Assembly: GCA_010015745.1 (NCBI GenBank)
Contig: ML978214.1
Span: 124,001 to 188,000, forward strand
Reading direction: 5' to 3'
Length of the DNA: 64,000 nt
From: Setomelanomma holmii
Taxonomy: Eukaryota > Ascomycota > Dothideomycetes > Pleosporales > Phaeosphaeriaceae
In this document: one piece after another, positions 34,936-47,100 of the stretch
Layout of the letters: every line of letters begins with the position of its first letter
Position numbering within the stretch: position 1 is the stretch's first letter
The notes under the pieces: generated by a model
The model's database searches: none
Seen by the model: the letters and a program-made list of their open reading frames with translations, nothing else
What the model was told of the DNA's origin: nothing
Program-made: the position numbers and the translations under genes

Positions 34936-36152
34936 TTAGATGGCATGGTAGCAATCGGCCAGTGCCTTGGACGAGTACAGTTTCGTAGTTGTACGCTCCA
35001 TCTCATCCGCGACAAGGACCCAGAAGTTGCGTTCGACCTTAGCTACGGCCTCCATGAGAAGTTCCGACTTCTCTGCCGTCTCCAGCTCCGCCTGTTCGTC
35101 CTCGCTGGCTAGCTTGCGAATGTTGGCCTCAAGCTCTTTTGCATTATCATAATTCCTGACGCGCTTCTTGCCAGCCTTGCTGATCAAGCCCGTGCCCTCG
35201 CCTGCTGTGTACTGATTGGGGTGGCGTAGATGCATGTAGTCCTTGGGGTCGAAGCCGATCTCGCTGACGGTGGTAGCGACACGTGGTGCGCTGCAGACGT
35301 AGCGGCTATAGACGGCAGAAGCAGTGAAGTTGGCGGCCTCACCACGGTTGCGGCGCTCTTGATTGAGGTAGTTGGCGATGTCAGCCCAGCCCATCTTCTG
35401 CCCATTGCGTAGGGTCTTGACAAGCTTGTTCTCGGGGTGGTCCTCGATTCGGCGGCGGGTACTCATCTGCTGATCGAGAGGCTTGAGGACGGAGATGTTA
35501 TTCTCAATCTCAGCCTTGATGGCGCGAGCGCGTTTGAGACCGTCCATGTAGGGCAACTTACGCAAGGTGCTATTCGGGATGTTTAGTTCTGTCTTGCCTT
35601 TGACCACGAGGGGTTCTTCGTCTTCTGATATGAAGAGGCCGGGCGAGTAGCTTCGGCTATAGGGATTTGTGTTGCCAACTTTGCGTGAGAAATCGGAGAG
35701 CTGCTCGCTGTCTGGTAAAGGTGAGCTGGCAAACGGCTGCCGAAAGGTCGGAGACTTACCATTGTCGCTCGAGGCGGGTGTGTGGTGAGAGAAGCCAACG
35801 AGCGTTCCAGTAACGTGGTCAAAGTCGATGACGTTGTCACCACGCTCGCTATCTTCGTGGTCGCTTCCATTTTGTGGTGTGGCCCAGTCATGTGAGCCGA
35901 AGATGTCGTCGTGGGCTAAAAAGCTGGAGAAGGTCAGCATGCGACACAATCTCAAACATTCTTAGTGTAAAATTGCTGAAGAGCTCTTGGATACTTTATC
36001 GCTGCCATGGTGACAGCAAGTTCAGTGATGCTGGTGGAGGCGAATGTTCTCGTCGTGATGCGGAAGCGACGTTGAAGGGTCGTGACGGCTGCAACATATC
36101 CAGGCGATAAAAGCAGACGAACGTACCTGCCTTGAAGATCTGTAGCCCCCAT
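34936..36152 (-). CDS. Myb/SANT-like DNA-binding protein
   Basis: Exons are 36152-36127 and 35923-34936; 337 residues. The 26-nt first exon (MGATDLQG) ends in a GTACGT donor. The 203-nt intron ends with TGCTGAC and CTTCTCCAG, which brings SFLAHDDIFGSHDW into frame. An unspliced start at the ATG 35940 is the alternative. The N-terminal half is acidic and Ser-rich. Near 165-215 a helix-turn-helix-like block reads KLVKTLRNGQKMGWADIANYL followed by FTASAVYSRYVCSAPRV, typical of Myb/SANT-related fungal proteins that test whether a residue string is a homeodomain-like fold. Downstream are KDYMHLRHPNQY, a basic KKRVRNYDN patch (possible nuclear signal) and an acidic coiled-coil region. Target genes are unknown. 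Confidence 0.7.
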
Positions 36153-36830
36153 TGTGATGCGGCTCGAAGACTGTCTTTCCTATAAGTCTGTTTTAGCAAT
36201 TGTTCGTGGTCGTGTTACCAGACTTGGGATAGTGCCGCAAGCAAATCGAATGGCAACTTTATAAAGCTTCAAGACTTACACATAGGTGCGGTAGAGGCAG
36301 TACAGAGGTCGCGATTGTAGTTTGTGGCGGTGATGAGTGGTAGCTCTTGTCGTATGTGATGGTATATAGAGAGTCTGTGTGCACGTGCCGCATCCGACGA
36401 GTACAGCTTGTGGGTTGCTCAACAATTCATGCAAACGCGAGGAGAAGACAATCGGAGAATCGATGCTCGTTGATGACCTTTTTTGTCTGCGTGAAAGTTA
36501 TTAGATACGCATCAGGTGAAAGAAGCGAGTACATAGTATGAGAATGAAAATCAAATATGCTGATCTATACAACCAACTTGACTTGATGCTTAATGATAAT
36601 AGTCTATGGGGGTAAAATGAGACAATAGTCTCACACCTCCCGTCTTGTAACCCCTTGTCCTCGTACCCCAGAGATCGATGCTCTCTTCACCTCGGGTTCT
36701 TTTCCCCAGACAAGTTTCCAAATCCCCAATCATAGGAATCTGCCCAAGTGCAGTGAGATTTTGGTCCGAAAGGCCGAGCCAGTAAGTTGAAAACCACGCT
36801 CAACGTGAGCATGGTTGTGGAGGACAGTCT
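36153..36830. other. Upstream region of the Myb-like gene
   Basis: About 0.68 kb of mainly non-coding sequence with AT-rich tracts near 36535-36620. No ORF with recognisable content. Confidence 0.4.
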
Positions 36831-37052
36831 TCATCGCAACGCAAAGTAGGTGGCCTCTGCCTTGATTGCTTTCCTCGCGGCCTTGTCCGCAGGTGTCTCT
36901 TTTGGTATTGTCTCTTTTGTGATCGAAGCTCGCTTTGACGGGAGCATGGACTTGAATAATGACTTTGTCAAAGCCATGGTTGATATGGATCGCATCGACA
37001 TGGCATCTTTCTGTGGCATTGTGCTTGTGCTTGTTGGGTTTGCTGAGGCCAT
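36831..37052 (-). CDS. Possible 73-residue protein
   Basis: An ATG frame preceded by a pyrimidine- and A-rich leader (CACAAATATCGTCTCCC) typical of fungal 5' UTRs. The product is Ser/Thr/Met-rich and basic, ending KAARKAIKAEATYFALR, a charged helix. No domain recognised. An opposite-strand frame at 36850-37206 starts from a non-ATG codon and is likely its shadow. Moderate doubt remains. Confidence 0.4.
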   Translation of the reverse strand: MASANPTSTSTMPQKDAMSMRSISTMALTKSLFKSMLPSKRASITKETIPKETPADKAARKAIKAEATYFALR

Positions 37053-37879
37053 CGCGTTCGATGTGAGGTGTCTGGGAGACGATATTTGTGATGTTTCAGA
37101 ACAGGAAAACTCTTGTCTGAGCGCGAAACTGTTCAAGCAGGTCTTGTGTCTGACTACAATGACAGAGGAGATGCGGGGTTATGCTGATGATGGCTTTGTC
37201 TGGTGAGATGAAACCGGAATCATCGGCAGGCTACAAGGCCAACTTTATATCTCACCTCAATTCGAATCATCTCAACCGACACACTAAGCTCAGCCAACGC
37301 AAGATGCTGCGGTTCGTGGTTGCGCATTCTCCTTGACGCCAGCTCAGCCCTGCACGGCATAGTCGCAAAGGCACATCCAACCAGCATCTCCACAAAACGC
37401 CATAATGCTAAGTGACTCACTCCGTCAACGGTTTCCAGAAGGGCGGTTTCGCTTGCGACAACCTCAATTGGGCTTCGGTGGGGTGGTGTTTGAGGGCTGA
37501 CCGAGTTGACTCAGATCTAGATTTCTCGGCTAGCCTTGGGACGGTTTGGTGGCTGCCCAAATAGCCCATCCGGTCGGCAACAACACGTGACAGCTTACCA
37601 ACCACTTTCGTATGCCTCGCATTTAACACTTCACTTGTATTTTGCACGTATAAGGCACATATCAGAGTCATTCAACCTATCAGTCGGTGTGTAGTTTGGG
37701 ATGCGGTCAATCATTCTGTCAGCGACCCACCACATCTATGGCGAGCTGGCGACGGTGTGTGTACGTTTTCATTTGTATCCGAAAACTGGTTTCTGGTCAC
37801 GACAACATCTTCCATGCTGGGAGAACTTGCCTCAGATTCGTTGCGATATGTGCATCCCGACTCTACGATGTCTTCGAGC
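37053..37879. other. Intergenic, no supported gene
   Basis: Between the possible small gene and the 3' end of the GH7 gene. Only short overlapping frames, none with a domain. Confidence 0.4.
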
Positions 37880-39229
37880 CTATGCCCTCCACTTATGAGA
37901 TGAGCCGAAAGTCGATCCAATTTCACCCCACTTGATCTGACTGAACGTAACAGTGGGTGCCTTCTCGATTTGCTGGATGACCTTGGGATCGCCCTCGGTA
38001 GCATTGCATGGTCCAGCATCGCCAGAGTCGAGCCAATTCATGTAGCCGCCCTCATCCCACCAGATGGACATGGCCAAAACCATACCGCGGGCGAGCGCAT
38101 TTCCCATTCCCTTCATACCGCCAAGCTGCGAAAACATCTCGGCACCGCCCTGTGCGTTGCAGTAGGCTTGATCCATGGTGATGTTCTTGGCAGCGTTGTC
38201 GAGAACTTTGCCGTCCTGGACATACTTGCGAACAATCTGCTGAAGAACACCGTTTTTAGCAGGAAACTGAGTGACTACAGTGAATGACCGAGAAGTGTCC
38301 ACCTTGAGCTTGGGACCATAGAAATCTTTCGCGCCACGATGACGGTATGGGTTGTCGCCGCACCCGTTCTTGTCGCAAAGGCCTTTGGCACCGCACTCGT
38401 CTCCAGTGCAAGTGAAGAGGCTATCTCTGCTGCAAGTGTGTGGCGCTATTTGGTTGGCACGGGCATTCGCCTCCCAGATGTCCATCTCGTTGCAGCATAC
38501 ACCCTTGCCTGCAATGTTGCCCTGCATAATGTGAGTTGAAGGTCTTCAGGTATGACTAACAGACCTACAACGCCGTTGACCCAGGGTGTGACATAACACT
38601 GAGCATCGCAATAACCCGTTCCTAAACTCGCACCACCGGGATTCAGCTTCGAGCGACCACCATCCTTCTGCATCTCGGATAAGTAAAGAGCTCCGTTCAT
38701 GCCGCACGGCAGATGCGAGACGTCGACATCGAAAGAAAACTCGTTGCCATTCAGCTTCAGCATCTCATAGTTCTTCTCGTCCTCGGCAAGAAGGTAGACC
38801 CTAGGACTGGCAGTAGAACCGGATGGACTGTACATGTCCAGTTTTACCTGCAGGCCAAGTTAGATACTGCCCACGGTATGAGTTCAAATCGTAGGCAGTG
38901 CTTACGCTGCTATCTTTTGTCGTCACACCGAGAGCTGCATAGTCTTGGACACCTTCGATAACGCAGTTTTGCGCGCATGTCTTCTCATCTGGGCACGCAA
39001 CCGGATCGGCGCCAGAACCCCAGTTGCCACATCCAAGGGCAGTATTGTTCTTTTGGTGGATCCAATGAGTTGCAGCATCAATGACAATGGCGGTCTTCTT
39101 AGCCTGGCATCCACGAGCCTTGGTGCATTGCCACGTCGTGAGCTTTGGATGGACCTCCGGAGTGGTACCGAGAGATTGGGCAGAGGCAAGACCCAAAAGG
39201 GCTGCCACAAGGAATGTGTAGGAAGACAT
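37880..39229 (-). CDS. GH7 endo-beta-1,4-glucanase (secreted)
   Basis: Hydrolyses internal beta-1,4 bonds of cellulose. Exons are 39229-38906, 38847-38569 and 38521-37880, with introns of 58 nt (GTAAGC...CTGCAG) and 47 nt (GTAGGT...ATGCAG); 414 residues. A signal peptide (MSSYTFLVAALLGLASAQ) is followed by the GH7 domain. The catalytic motif NEMDIWEAN gives nucleophile Glu213, Asp215 and acid/base Glu218. Other blocks are CPDEKTCAQNCVIEG, LPCGMNGALYLSEM and MSIWWDEGGYMNWLDSG. Endoglucanase type is inferred from the short loop before the active site and YMNWLDS...GPCNATEG context. There is no linker or CBM1: the protein stops right after the catalytic domain. The gene stands alone, with no other cell-wall-degrading enzyme nearby. 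Confidence 0.92.
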
Positions 39230-40029
39230 GACCAGCGACCGACGAGCTCAAAAGTTATGCTGAGTGTAATGGAACCCGTGCATTGTTGCAGACGACTTGC
39301 TGTACCATCTTTATACATTTTCAAAATGTCTTGAAAGTACCTCCACCCTAGACCATTCGCCCTTCAATGTGGGGTGCAGCGGCATCAAAGAGCCGCAATA
39401 CAATTTGAGCCGTCGATATGAGCCGTTTCATCTCGTGACTTTTGTACGAAGTATGTCCATTGGCTGCGATGCTTGCCTCGGCCTCACAATCGGGCTGTCG
39501 CTGTTTCGATGTCTCGCCGCGGGGTCCATTGCACCCAAATCGGTCCGGAAGAACATGTATGGAAGCTTCGTTCATTTAACATGCGACATTGTTATTTGCT
39601 CGAATTGATTGCACTTGATTGCGGGGCCCCGGACGATGTCGCTGTGCCGGTGCGTTTACCCGGTTTTCACTCGCCAAAAGGGGCTTAATCTGAAGAAGCA
39701 GGTAGAAGGATCGGTTGGCGTGCTCAATATCCACTGGTCTGCTCGCTCGAGTATCTGAAGGGTTCCGGGATGAAAAGTGTATGCACGAGTGGTAGTGCAC
39801 GTGACAATGGGTGAGGATGATCGGGAGTGTCCTCGGAGCTCGAGCCGTTCTCTAAGCCACTTCCAGAAACGCGCCAGGCGAGAGATCCCGGTTCACTTCT
39901 GCGAGTGTTCTTCTAGAATGCTCATAGTGCTTCGAAGCGCAGGCTGGTCGAGGGAGATGGCCTCAAGCACTTGACAACGCATTGTCCTCTCGCCCAGTGA
40001 GCTCTCGCCATGTCAAAGCCCGATGCTTG
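39230..40029. other. Upstream region of the GH7 gene
   Basis: Non-coding sequence expected to hold the cellulase promoter. Distal parts may contain further decayed sequence belonging to the ankyrin relic. No regulator site is claimed. Confidence 0.35.
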
Positions 40030-40230
40030 CTCTCAAGATTTCCACGCAGCTGTTGTGCCCACCTTCGATAGCAAAATCGAGAGGTGTTTTCAAAACTTGC
40101 ACCCCATGATCTTCCTGTCCCGACTGGTTGATGGAGTTCACTGCAACCCCATTCCAGTCCGAGTAGGTAACGAACACAGTCGTACAAGCCAATACGAGTT
40201 ACTTCAGCCAATGGTGTAAGCCCGCCGGCC
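40030..40230 (-). pseudogene. Relic of ankyrin repeats
   Basis: Minus-strand translation gives LTPLAEVTRIGLYDCVRYLLG (about 40215-40153) and, after a frameshift, KTPLDFAIEGGHNSCVEILRASIG (about 40095-40027). Both follow the ankyrin consensus TPL-x-A...G...VV-x-LL. The pieces are in different frames with a stop close by, so no intact protein is possible. It is likely the remains of a larger ankyrin or NLR-type gene, but only two repeats can be recognised. Confidence 0.45.
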
Positions 40231-40852
40231 TGAACCTAGGATAGGTTCCCAATGCTCGAAGTGCTGCATGATAGCGGTCATGTGATGACATGAGCGCCCA
40301 AGAATGTCTTGACCTGCGCCTGGAGTCAGATCACAGTCTTTGAGGCCCGCATCAAAACGTATGAGGCTACTGTGACGCCCAAGACAGTCTCTTCTCTTAT
40401 CTTCCCGCATGGCCTCCGCAATCGTCGGCTGTCGTGTCAAGTCTCGTGGGATGAACAGCTTTGGCGAAATCACACGTTGGAGGAGCTGAATCTGGAAAAC
40501 GTAATCAGTTATACTCGCGTTCAGAATCGCAGCATGGGCGTCGTAGGTGCTGTCATTTCATAGCGGAGCTAACATGTCCGCTCCGATTGTCTCTAGCTCT
40601 TCCACCGCGAGACCCAACATGTGCTGCAAGCTCAATCGTGACGGGAGCAAAGCAGTGACGCTGCAGGGGATCAGGGCTCAGAAAGCTTGTTCGTGCTAGC
40701 GCAGCTGCAGGGATGTCTGCCATGACGTCTCAGCCCGCCGTTGGTCTAGTTCGCGGCGTGCCCACCAAGACATGCATTCGACACCACACGCTATCGCCAT
40801 GCGCGCAAGTCCCGATATAAAACCCACCATTCTGTCACTGCTGCCCTGATCA
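40231..40852. other. Upstream region of the PTEN-like gene
   Basis: A TATAAAA-like box (GATATAAAACC) lies near 40814, about 40 bp before the start codon. No ORF is supported; the distal part may be more of the ankyrin relic. Confidence 0.4.
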
Positions 40853-42733
40853 ATGGTGCGCAAGCCTCGTTGCACTTCACGCCTCCCACGCTAACACCAG
40901 CAGGCGTCCCTCCTGCGCCAGATCGTAGCCGGGCCTCGCGCCAGACACGCAGAAGCCGGCCTCGATCTCTGCTATGTCACCGACAACATCATAGCCACAT
41001 CCGGCCCCAGCGGCACCTACCCGCAGCGCGCATACCGCAACCCGCTCGACTCGCTCGTCAAGTTCCTCGACTCCAAGCATGGCGACGACTGGGCCATCTG
41101 GGAGTTCCGCGCCGAGGGGACGGGCTATCCCGACTCGGAGGTGTACGACCGCGTCTACCACTACCCGTTCCCCGACCACCACCCGCCGCCGTTTGCGCTG
41201 ATCCCCAACATCGTGGCCAGCATGCGCAACTGGCTGCATGCGAAGACGGGCCGCGTGGTGGTCGTGCACTGCAAGGCTGGCAAGGGGCGGTCGGGCACTG
41301 CCAGTTGCAGCTACCTCATCAGCGAGGAGGGCTGGCCGGTGCACAAGGCCCTGCAGCGCTTCACCGAGCGCCGCATGCGGCCAAACATGGGCAAGGGCGT
41401 CAGCATTCCCAGTCAGCTCCGCTGGATTGGCTACGTAGACCGCTGGGCCAAGCACGGCAAGCTATATGTCGAGCGCCAGGTCGAGGTGCTCGAGGTGCAC
41501 TGCTGGGGGCTGCGCGACGGCGTCAAGATACAGGTTGAGGGCTTTGTCGAGGACGGCAAGCTGATCAAGAACTTCCACACCTTTACACGCGACGAGAGAG
41601 AAGTGGTCAGAGGCGAGGTCAAGACAACAGGCATGGCGCAGGCAGTGCACGAGGTCATGTACAAGAACGGCTGGGGAAGCGCTGCGGCGAAGAAAGACAC
41701 CAAGAGCGCGCAAGGCTCCAAGAACGCCAGCACCGCGTCAGTGGACAATGACGACAAGCAGAACACGTCCAGTGGCACCGATGCTGCGGCCGTCTCAAGA
41801 AGAGCCTCCAACGAGAGTCTTCCCTTTGGCACGGGAGATGTGGTTTTCCGGCCGACCAAGCGCGTCGTCTTGCCCACCAACGACATTAACATCGACGTGG
41901 AGCGCCGAAACAACGCCGCCTTCGACCTCACCATGGTCACCGCCGTCGCACATGTATGGTTCAATGCTTTCTTTGAGGGTAAAGGCCCGGAGCAGAACGG
42001 CAATGCGGACGAGTCGGGCATGTTCCAGATCGAATGGGATGCCATGGATGGCATAAAAGGCTCGTCGCGCAAGGGCACCCAGGCCTTTGAGCGAATCGCC
42101 GTGGTGTGGCGAGCGCTGTCAGCTGACGAGGGCCGACCTGGCGTCGTCATCACCGAGCCACGAGAAGGCGAGGAAGTACACCAGTCCGGCCCAGCAGATT
42201 GGCATGGAACAACAGGCGTCGAACCTAGCGAAGGGAAGGACTTGGGCCTACGCACAGCGAGCCCAGAAACATCAGAGGCAAATCTCAGCAAAGCCAACAG
42301 TATCCGAAGCCAGAATGAACAGAATCCCACTGTCGTTGCTGCGCTAGGCTGGAGGAACAGCGATGAGAGCGATGTTCATTGTGTTCGAGCCCACGGCCCG
42401 AATGGCGAGGAGCTTGTGAACGACAGTCCAGTCAGTGCCAGGACCAGCACGGAGGTGGGCGGGAGCGGGTCGGGAGCAAGCGCCTCGCAGTCCCTGTCGC
42501 CAAGCCACACCGTAAGTCCAACTGGTAACGACATCGATGAGAGATCGCGGGAACACAATGCCAGGTCGCACGGGCACGGTGGTCATGTGGACGGCGTTGT
42601 GCATGGCCTGAAATACCACCTTTCCGGAGCAGCATCTACTGGCGAGCTGCCCGATGGCCGGCCAGAATCAGAAATGAAGAACCCAAAGGAACACGTGCTG
42701 GGTCACCTTGGCAAGATGAAAAGCAGCTCATGA
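40853..42733 (+). CDS. TEP1: PTEN-family phosphoinositide 3-phosphatase
   Basis: Dephosphorylates PtdIns(3,4,5)P3-type lipids. Coding exons are 40853-40855 (only ATG) and 40904-42733; the 48-nt intron (GTGCGC, GCTAAC branch, CAGCAG) joins M to ASLLRQIVAGPR, giving 610 residues. With this start the P-loop HCKAGKGRSG falls at residues 123-132 and the YPFPD loop Asp at 92, the same positions as Cys124 and Asp92 of human PTEN, a strong check on the model. Tep1-like Ser replaces Thr after the P-loop Arg. A C2-like region follows (about 185-370, with basic DRWAKHGKLYVERQ). The long Ser/Gly-rich C-terminal tail looks disordered. A long open frame on the opposite strand is a shadow. Confidence 0.92.
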
Positions 42734-44140
42734 GGCGAATTTTATTCAGACAACAAGGTCTGGGAAGGATCGATTACAAGGTGCTGCGTGAAGCACTGTC
42801 GAGCGTGATGCATGCACGCTCGAGCAAAGCAAAGGCCAAACGCGGGTGTGGTGCAGCGTATGAAAGACGTGCACGAAGCATGTTCTCCTACATGATGCAG
42901 GGTGCAGGATGCATTGATGAGGCGTTGGACACCGAGGTACAGGACCTTCCCGCCACGAACAGGCCTTTACGGTTGATGGGAATTTTGTCGTTGATTAGCA
43001 TTGCTTTTGATATACCACAGCCGTTGAATTGACATGAATCCTGTTCCTTGATACAGATGTTATGATCCTGATCCCAACACCATCTCACAGGCAGCACGTC
43101 TTCTCTTAGTGCAGAAAGTGAGGCGAACTTCTTCCCTGCGGTGAGCTTGTGCGTTATATGGTGCTAGCTGGTTACATCACTAGCACCGCGTCCCAACCAG
43201 TAGTGTTCGCATGCACAACGCACCATCGCAGCATTTCCGTAACACAGCACCAGCCTGCTTGAGCGAACATGGCAAAATGCGTGTGCGTGGAGGGACAAGG
43301 CGCCTGTGCGGAAGACAGGCGCAGGGCAACCTCGCTCGAAGTGGCGTCGACACGGCAGCTCCGGAGTTTTATAAAAGCAGACGCGCACAGCTAGCGATGT
43401 GCTCTGCCGCTTTCAACTGCAATCGAAGGGCATTGATACCCCAGAGAGTATTCATTGCGCGACCTTGTGGCAATTGCGCAACATCGGACGAGGCTGAAGG
43501 CGCGTAAGAGACGGCTGAGCCTATAACCTGGCTCGCATTGGTCACGACGCTCACCGGTCGCGCAGACTCACCCATCAGCCTGTCTGGCGCTGCAACTCAG
43601 CGAGACTGCGCCCAATCCGAGAGTAAAGCAGTCCTACAAGAACGTGGTGACCGGTTAGGCAACAACTCGGCTACGAAGCTGACACCCAGGTATGTACGGC
43701 CTCCGTTCCCAATAATATACACAACTTACTGATAGGCAAATTTATGGTATGTAGCGTGCAGTCAAAAACTTCAGCCTTGTGCTAAAAGCAACACCAAACC
43801 CTCTGACGCAGGCAGAGGCAGGGATCTCTAACAGCCCGTGTCGAATTGACTGCAGGGTAGACGTGCCGAAGTGAGATACAAGGTGGAGCCTCACGTAGAT
43901 GCAATTCGGCATACGCGATTAGTGCAATCGTACAAGTAAAGCAGAGGCAAATCAGCCGACTTGGTTAGGTAGCACTTGAGGCTCTTCGCCCCATCGGAGT
44001 ATAAGGTAAGTGAAGGGTCTATCGTAACCTCCTTCTTCAGCCTTGTCACAAGTCCAGTCCAATATCTTCTCCATTGTAAAGAACACCGCTGAGCGGTTCT
44101 GCCATAGCCTGAACACGTCCGCTCTCTTGATTTGTGATCA
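42734..44140. other. Intergenic, no supported gene
   Basis: About 1.4 kb between the PTEN-like and AAA+ genes. A short inverted repeat GAGCGTG/CACGCTC at about 42800-42824 lies in the 3' flank of the PTEN-like gene. Other frames are short and featureless. Confidence 0.4.
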
Positions 44141-47100
44141 ATGAACGACCCAAAGTCTGCCAAAGCATCAACACGACAAGCTACTCAGCAAAAGCAGCTA
44201 TCAGACACTTCGTCGTCCTCGCCAGTCATTGTTCCTACGCCATCAGTCACCTCAGAGCCAGACGACATCTCGTTGCGCGACAACGCCAAGATGGAGTCTT
44301 CGCCAGGTAGTGTCGAAGCCCAGGCGACCGATGAGGCGCAAACTTTAGCAGAGCAAGAAGCGTCCACTGTACCGCCACAGATCGATGACGGCAAAATTGA
44401 CATCATTGCCGAGAAGAGGAAGACGCAGAGGAGCACGAAAGGCAAACAGTCAAAAAAGGCCAAACGTAAGGTCGAAGAGAGCTCCGTGTCCGAGCTAAGC
44501 GATGATGACACCGATTGTGACTCAGAGGAGAACAGCGAGGACGAGAAAGCAAGGCGTAAAAACAAGCGAAAACTGGCCGCCAAGCGAGCTGCGGCCAAGA
44601 AGAAGCAGAAAAAGAAGGCCAAGAGCAAGAAGAGCAGGAGCAAAAAGTATGAGTCGACCAGCGATGAGACCAGTACAGATGATTCGTCTTCCTCCGAGTC
44701 CGACTCTGAAGAACAAGACAGGAAGTCGCGTCGTAAAGCGCTCAAACTTAAGGCAAAGAAGAAGAAGAAGAAGAAGGCTAGGAAGACAGAAACCTCCAGC
44801 GACGAGAGTGACTCAGACTCATCTTCTAGCTCATCCAGCAGTGATTCTAGCGCGGCCGACAAGAGGACGATGCGAAAACGAGCGAAGGCCAAGACCAGGC
44901 GGAAGGGTAGGAAGTTGATCGGATCAGACAGCCCATCTTCGAGCGAGTCCTCCGCCGATGAAGGCGGCCCCGTACCACCTGCCGACCTACCCGTAGATCC
45001 GCCCGCGCCAGGTGATGACATTGACATCCAGGTGGCCAAAGTCTCAAACATACTCGCGAAACTCAAATTGCAGCAGACGGCTGCTTCTGCAACAGCCACG
45101 GCCAGCAGGCTCGATAAGATTGTCAAGAAGAACACCCTGGAATTCAAGCGCGTGGATCAGGTATACGACATGAAGATCCGAGACTGGAAGTTGGTTGAGA
45201 GCAACAAAGACACCAAGGACGAGTTTGATTGTGTTTTTACTGTCCGCAGGAGACTGAATTGGGAAGGCAAGTACCAAGAGACGCAGGTTGACATCAAGTC
45301 GAAAGTACTTCGAAATTGCCTGCAGAAAGTCTTCAAGGAGTGTAAGAGCATCAGCCTCGTGGAAGATACACCTCAGATTGATCCGCACACGCTGTTCCAC
45401 TTTTACGACGAGATCAAGACGTACGTCAAGAAAGAGTTGAAGCCTAAGCTGAAGCGGGCACGCAAGTCGAAAGACAAGAAGCTGCGCACGCAGCAGATTG
45501 CTCAGTGCAAGCTCTTGCTGAAGTATCTCGATGAAGACTACACTGCTATCCGCAAGGCATTAAAGCCAATGCTCAAGGCAGGCACCATCACGTATGACCT
45601 CGTCTGGGCACTTTTCAAGCCCAACACGATCGCCTTCACACCCACATATGGTAACAAGGACGATCCGCGATGCTTCAGAGTCGACTTTTCGTATGAGTAC
45701 GAGAGCTGGTTGACGCAAGCTAAGTCATTGGTTGTTGATGGAAGGTATCTGGAGTACGATGGTAAAGCTTTCGGCCTGGGCGACCACCAAGTCCAGATTC
45801 AAGCCTTCAAGGGTCACAAGAAGATTACGAGCCTGTCTGCGTACCCACTCAAGTACCACAAAGATCCAGATGGCATCAAGAGGCAACTGATCCAGCGGGG
45901 CATGAAGTTCGTGGCGCTGCAAGGCATGAACTACCGGTTGCAGAAGGGCATTGCTTATATGAAACATAAGAATAGCGTCATCAGATTCAACATCAACGGC
46001 CGTGTCATGATCGATCCGGCCATCTTCCGCCGCATCAATCCCAACTACCAGCTCTCGTATATCAAGCATGACGAGCTCAACCAGGATGAAGAAGATGATG
46101 ACGACAAGAGCGAAGATTGCTGTTGTTCCGACGATGACGAGTCCGACAGAGAGCAGGATGAGATGCGCACTGTCATGTGGAAGGATCAGAAAGGTAAGCG
46201 GTCTAGTTGCGAATTGAATGTGAAAAATATACTTACTGCCTACCTACACCTTTGCAGGCAAGAAATGGCCGATCAAACTCCCACAAAGCGTCATCGAGAA
46301 GGAAGCCGGATCAAATCCTGAAGTCAAGATTGATGGCGACGACGACGACGGCACCGACAGCAAATGCCATGTCTTCACAGAAGAAGAACTCCTCATTGCT
46401 TCGCCCGTCGTCCTCGGATTCGCGTTCTCGGAGAAGTACTGGCTGGAGTTCTCCCTCTCCGGCATCGAGGAGATCAATTGGAATGCCGAAGCCTTCGACT
46501 CCCTTGTGTTGCCCGACCGCATCAAGCAGAACCTGAAGGGTCTAGTGTCTTCACACAGGTTTAATGCTGCCAAGACCATCGATGATGTGATTCAAGGCAA
46601 AGGCAAAGGTCTGAACGTCGTGCTTCACGGTCCACCAGGAGTTGGCAAGACGCTGACAGGTGAATCCATTGCGGAGTACCTTAAATGTCCGCTATATGCT
46701 GTCTCTGCCGGAGAGTTGGGCACCAACAGCAGGTCGCTCGAGCAGGATCTTAACCGCATCATGGACATAACTCACTCATGGGGAGCCATCTTGCTTCTCG
46801 ACGAAGCCGATGTCTTCCTAGAAGCGAGACAGCCGCACGACATACACCGCAACTCGCTCGTGTCTGTATTCCTCCGTCTTACCGAGTACTACCAAGGCAT
46901 TCTGTTCCTGACCACGAACCGCGTCGAGACTTTTGATGAGGCGTTCCAGAGTCGAATCCACATGGGCATCCGATATGAGAATCTGCAGCCCAAGGCGCGC
47001 AAGAAGATCTGGCAACATCATGTCGGAAAGGTGGAGAAGATGGCTGAGATGGCGAAGGGTAAAGATGAAGGTAAAGTCAAGCCGTTCAGTGAGGCCGACT

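Noticed and set aside
41431..42330. 299-codon minus-strand frame
   Set aside because: Antisense shadow of the GC-rich PTEN-like gene, whose own frame has the P-loop and correct splice model.
42800..42824. GAGCGTG/CACGCTC inverted repeat as a terminator
   Set aside because: Only 7-bp arms; such hairpins are frequent by chance and fungal genes do not use them for termination.
44185..45147. 320-codon open frame on the minus strand
   Set aside because: Exact antisense of the Ser/Lys/Glu-rich start of the AAA+ gene; it is a low-complexity mirror with no domain.
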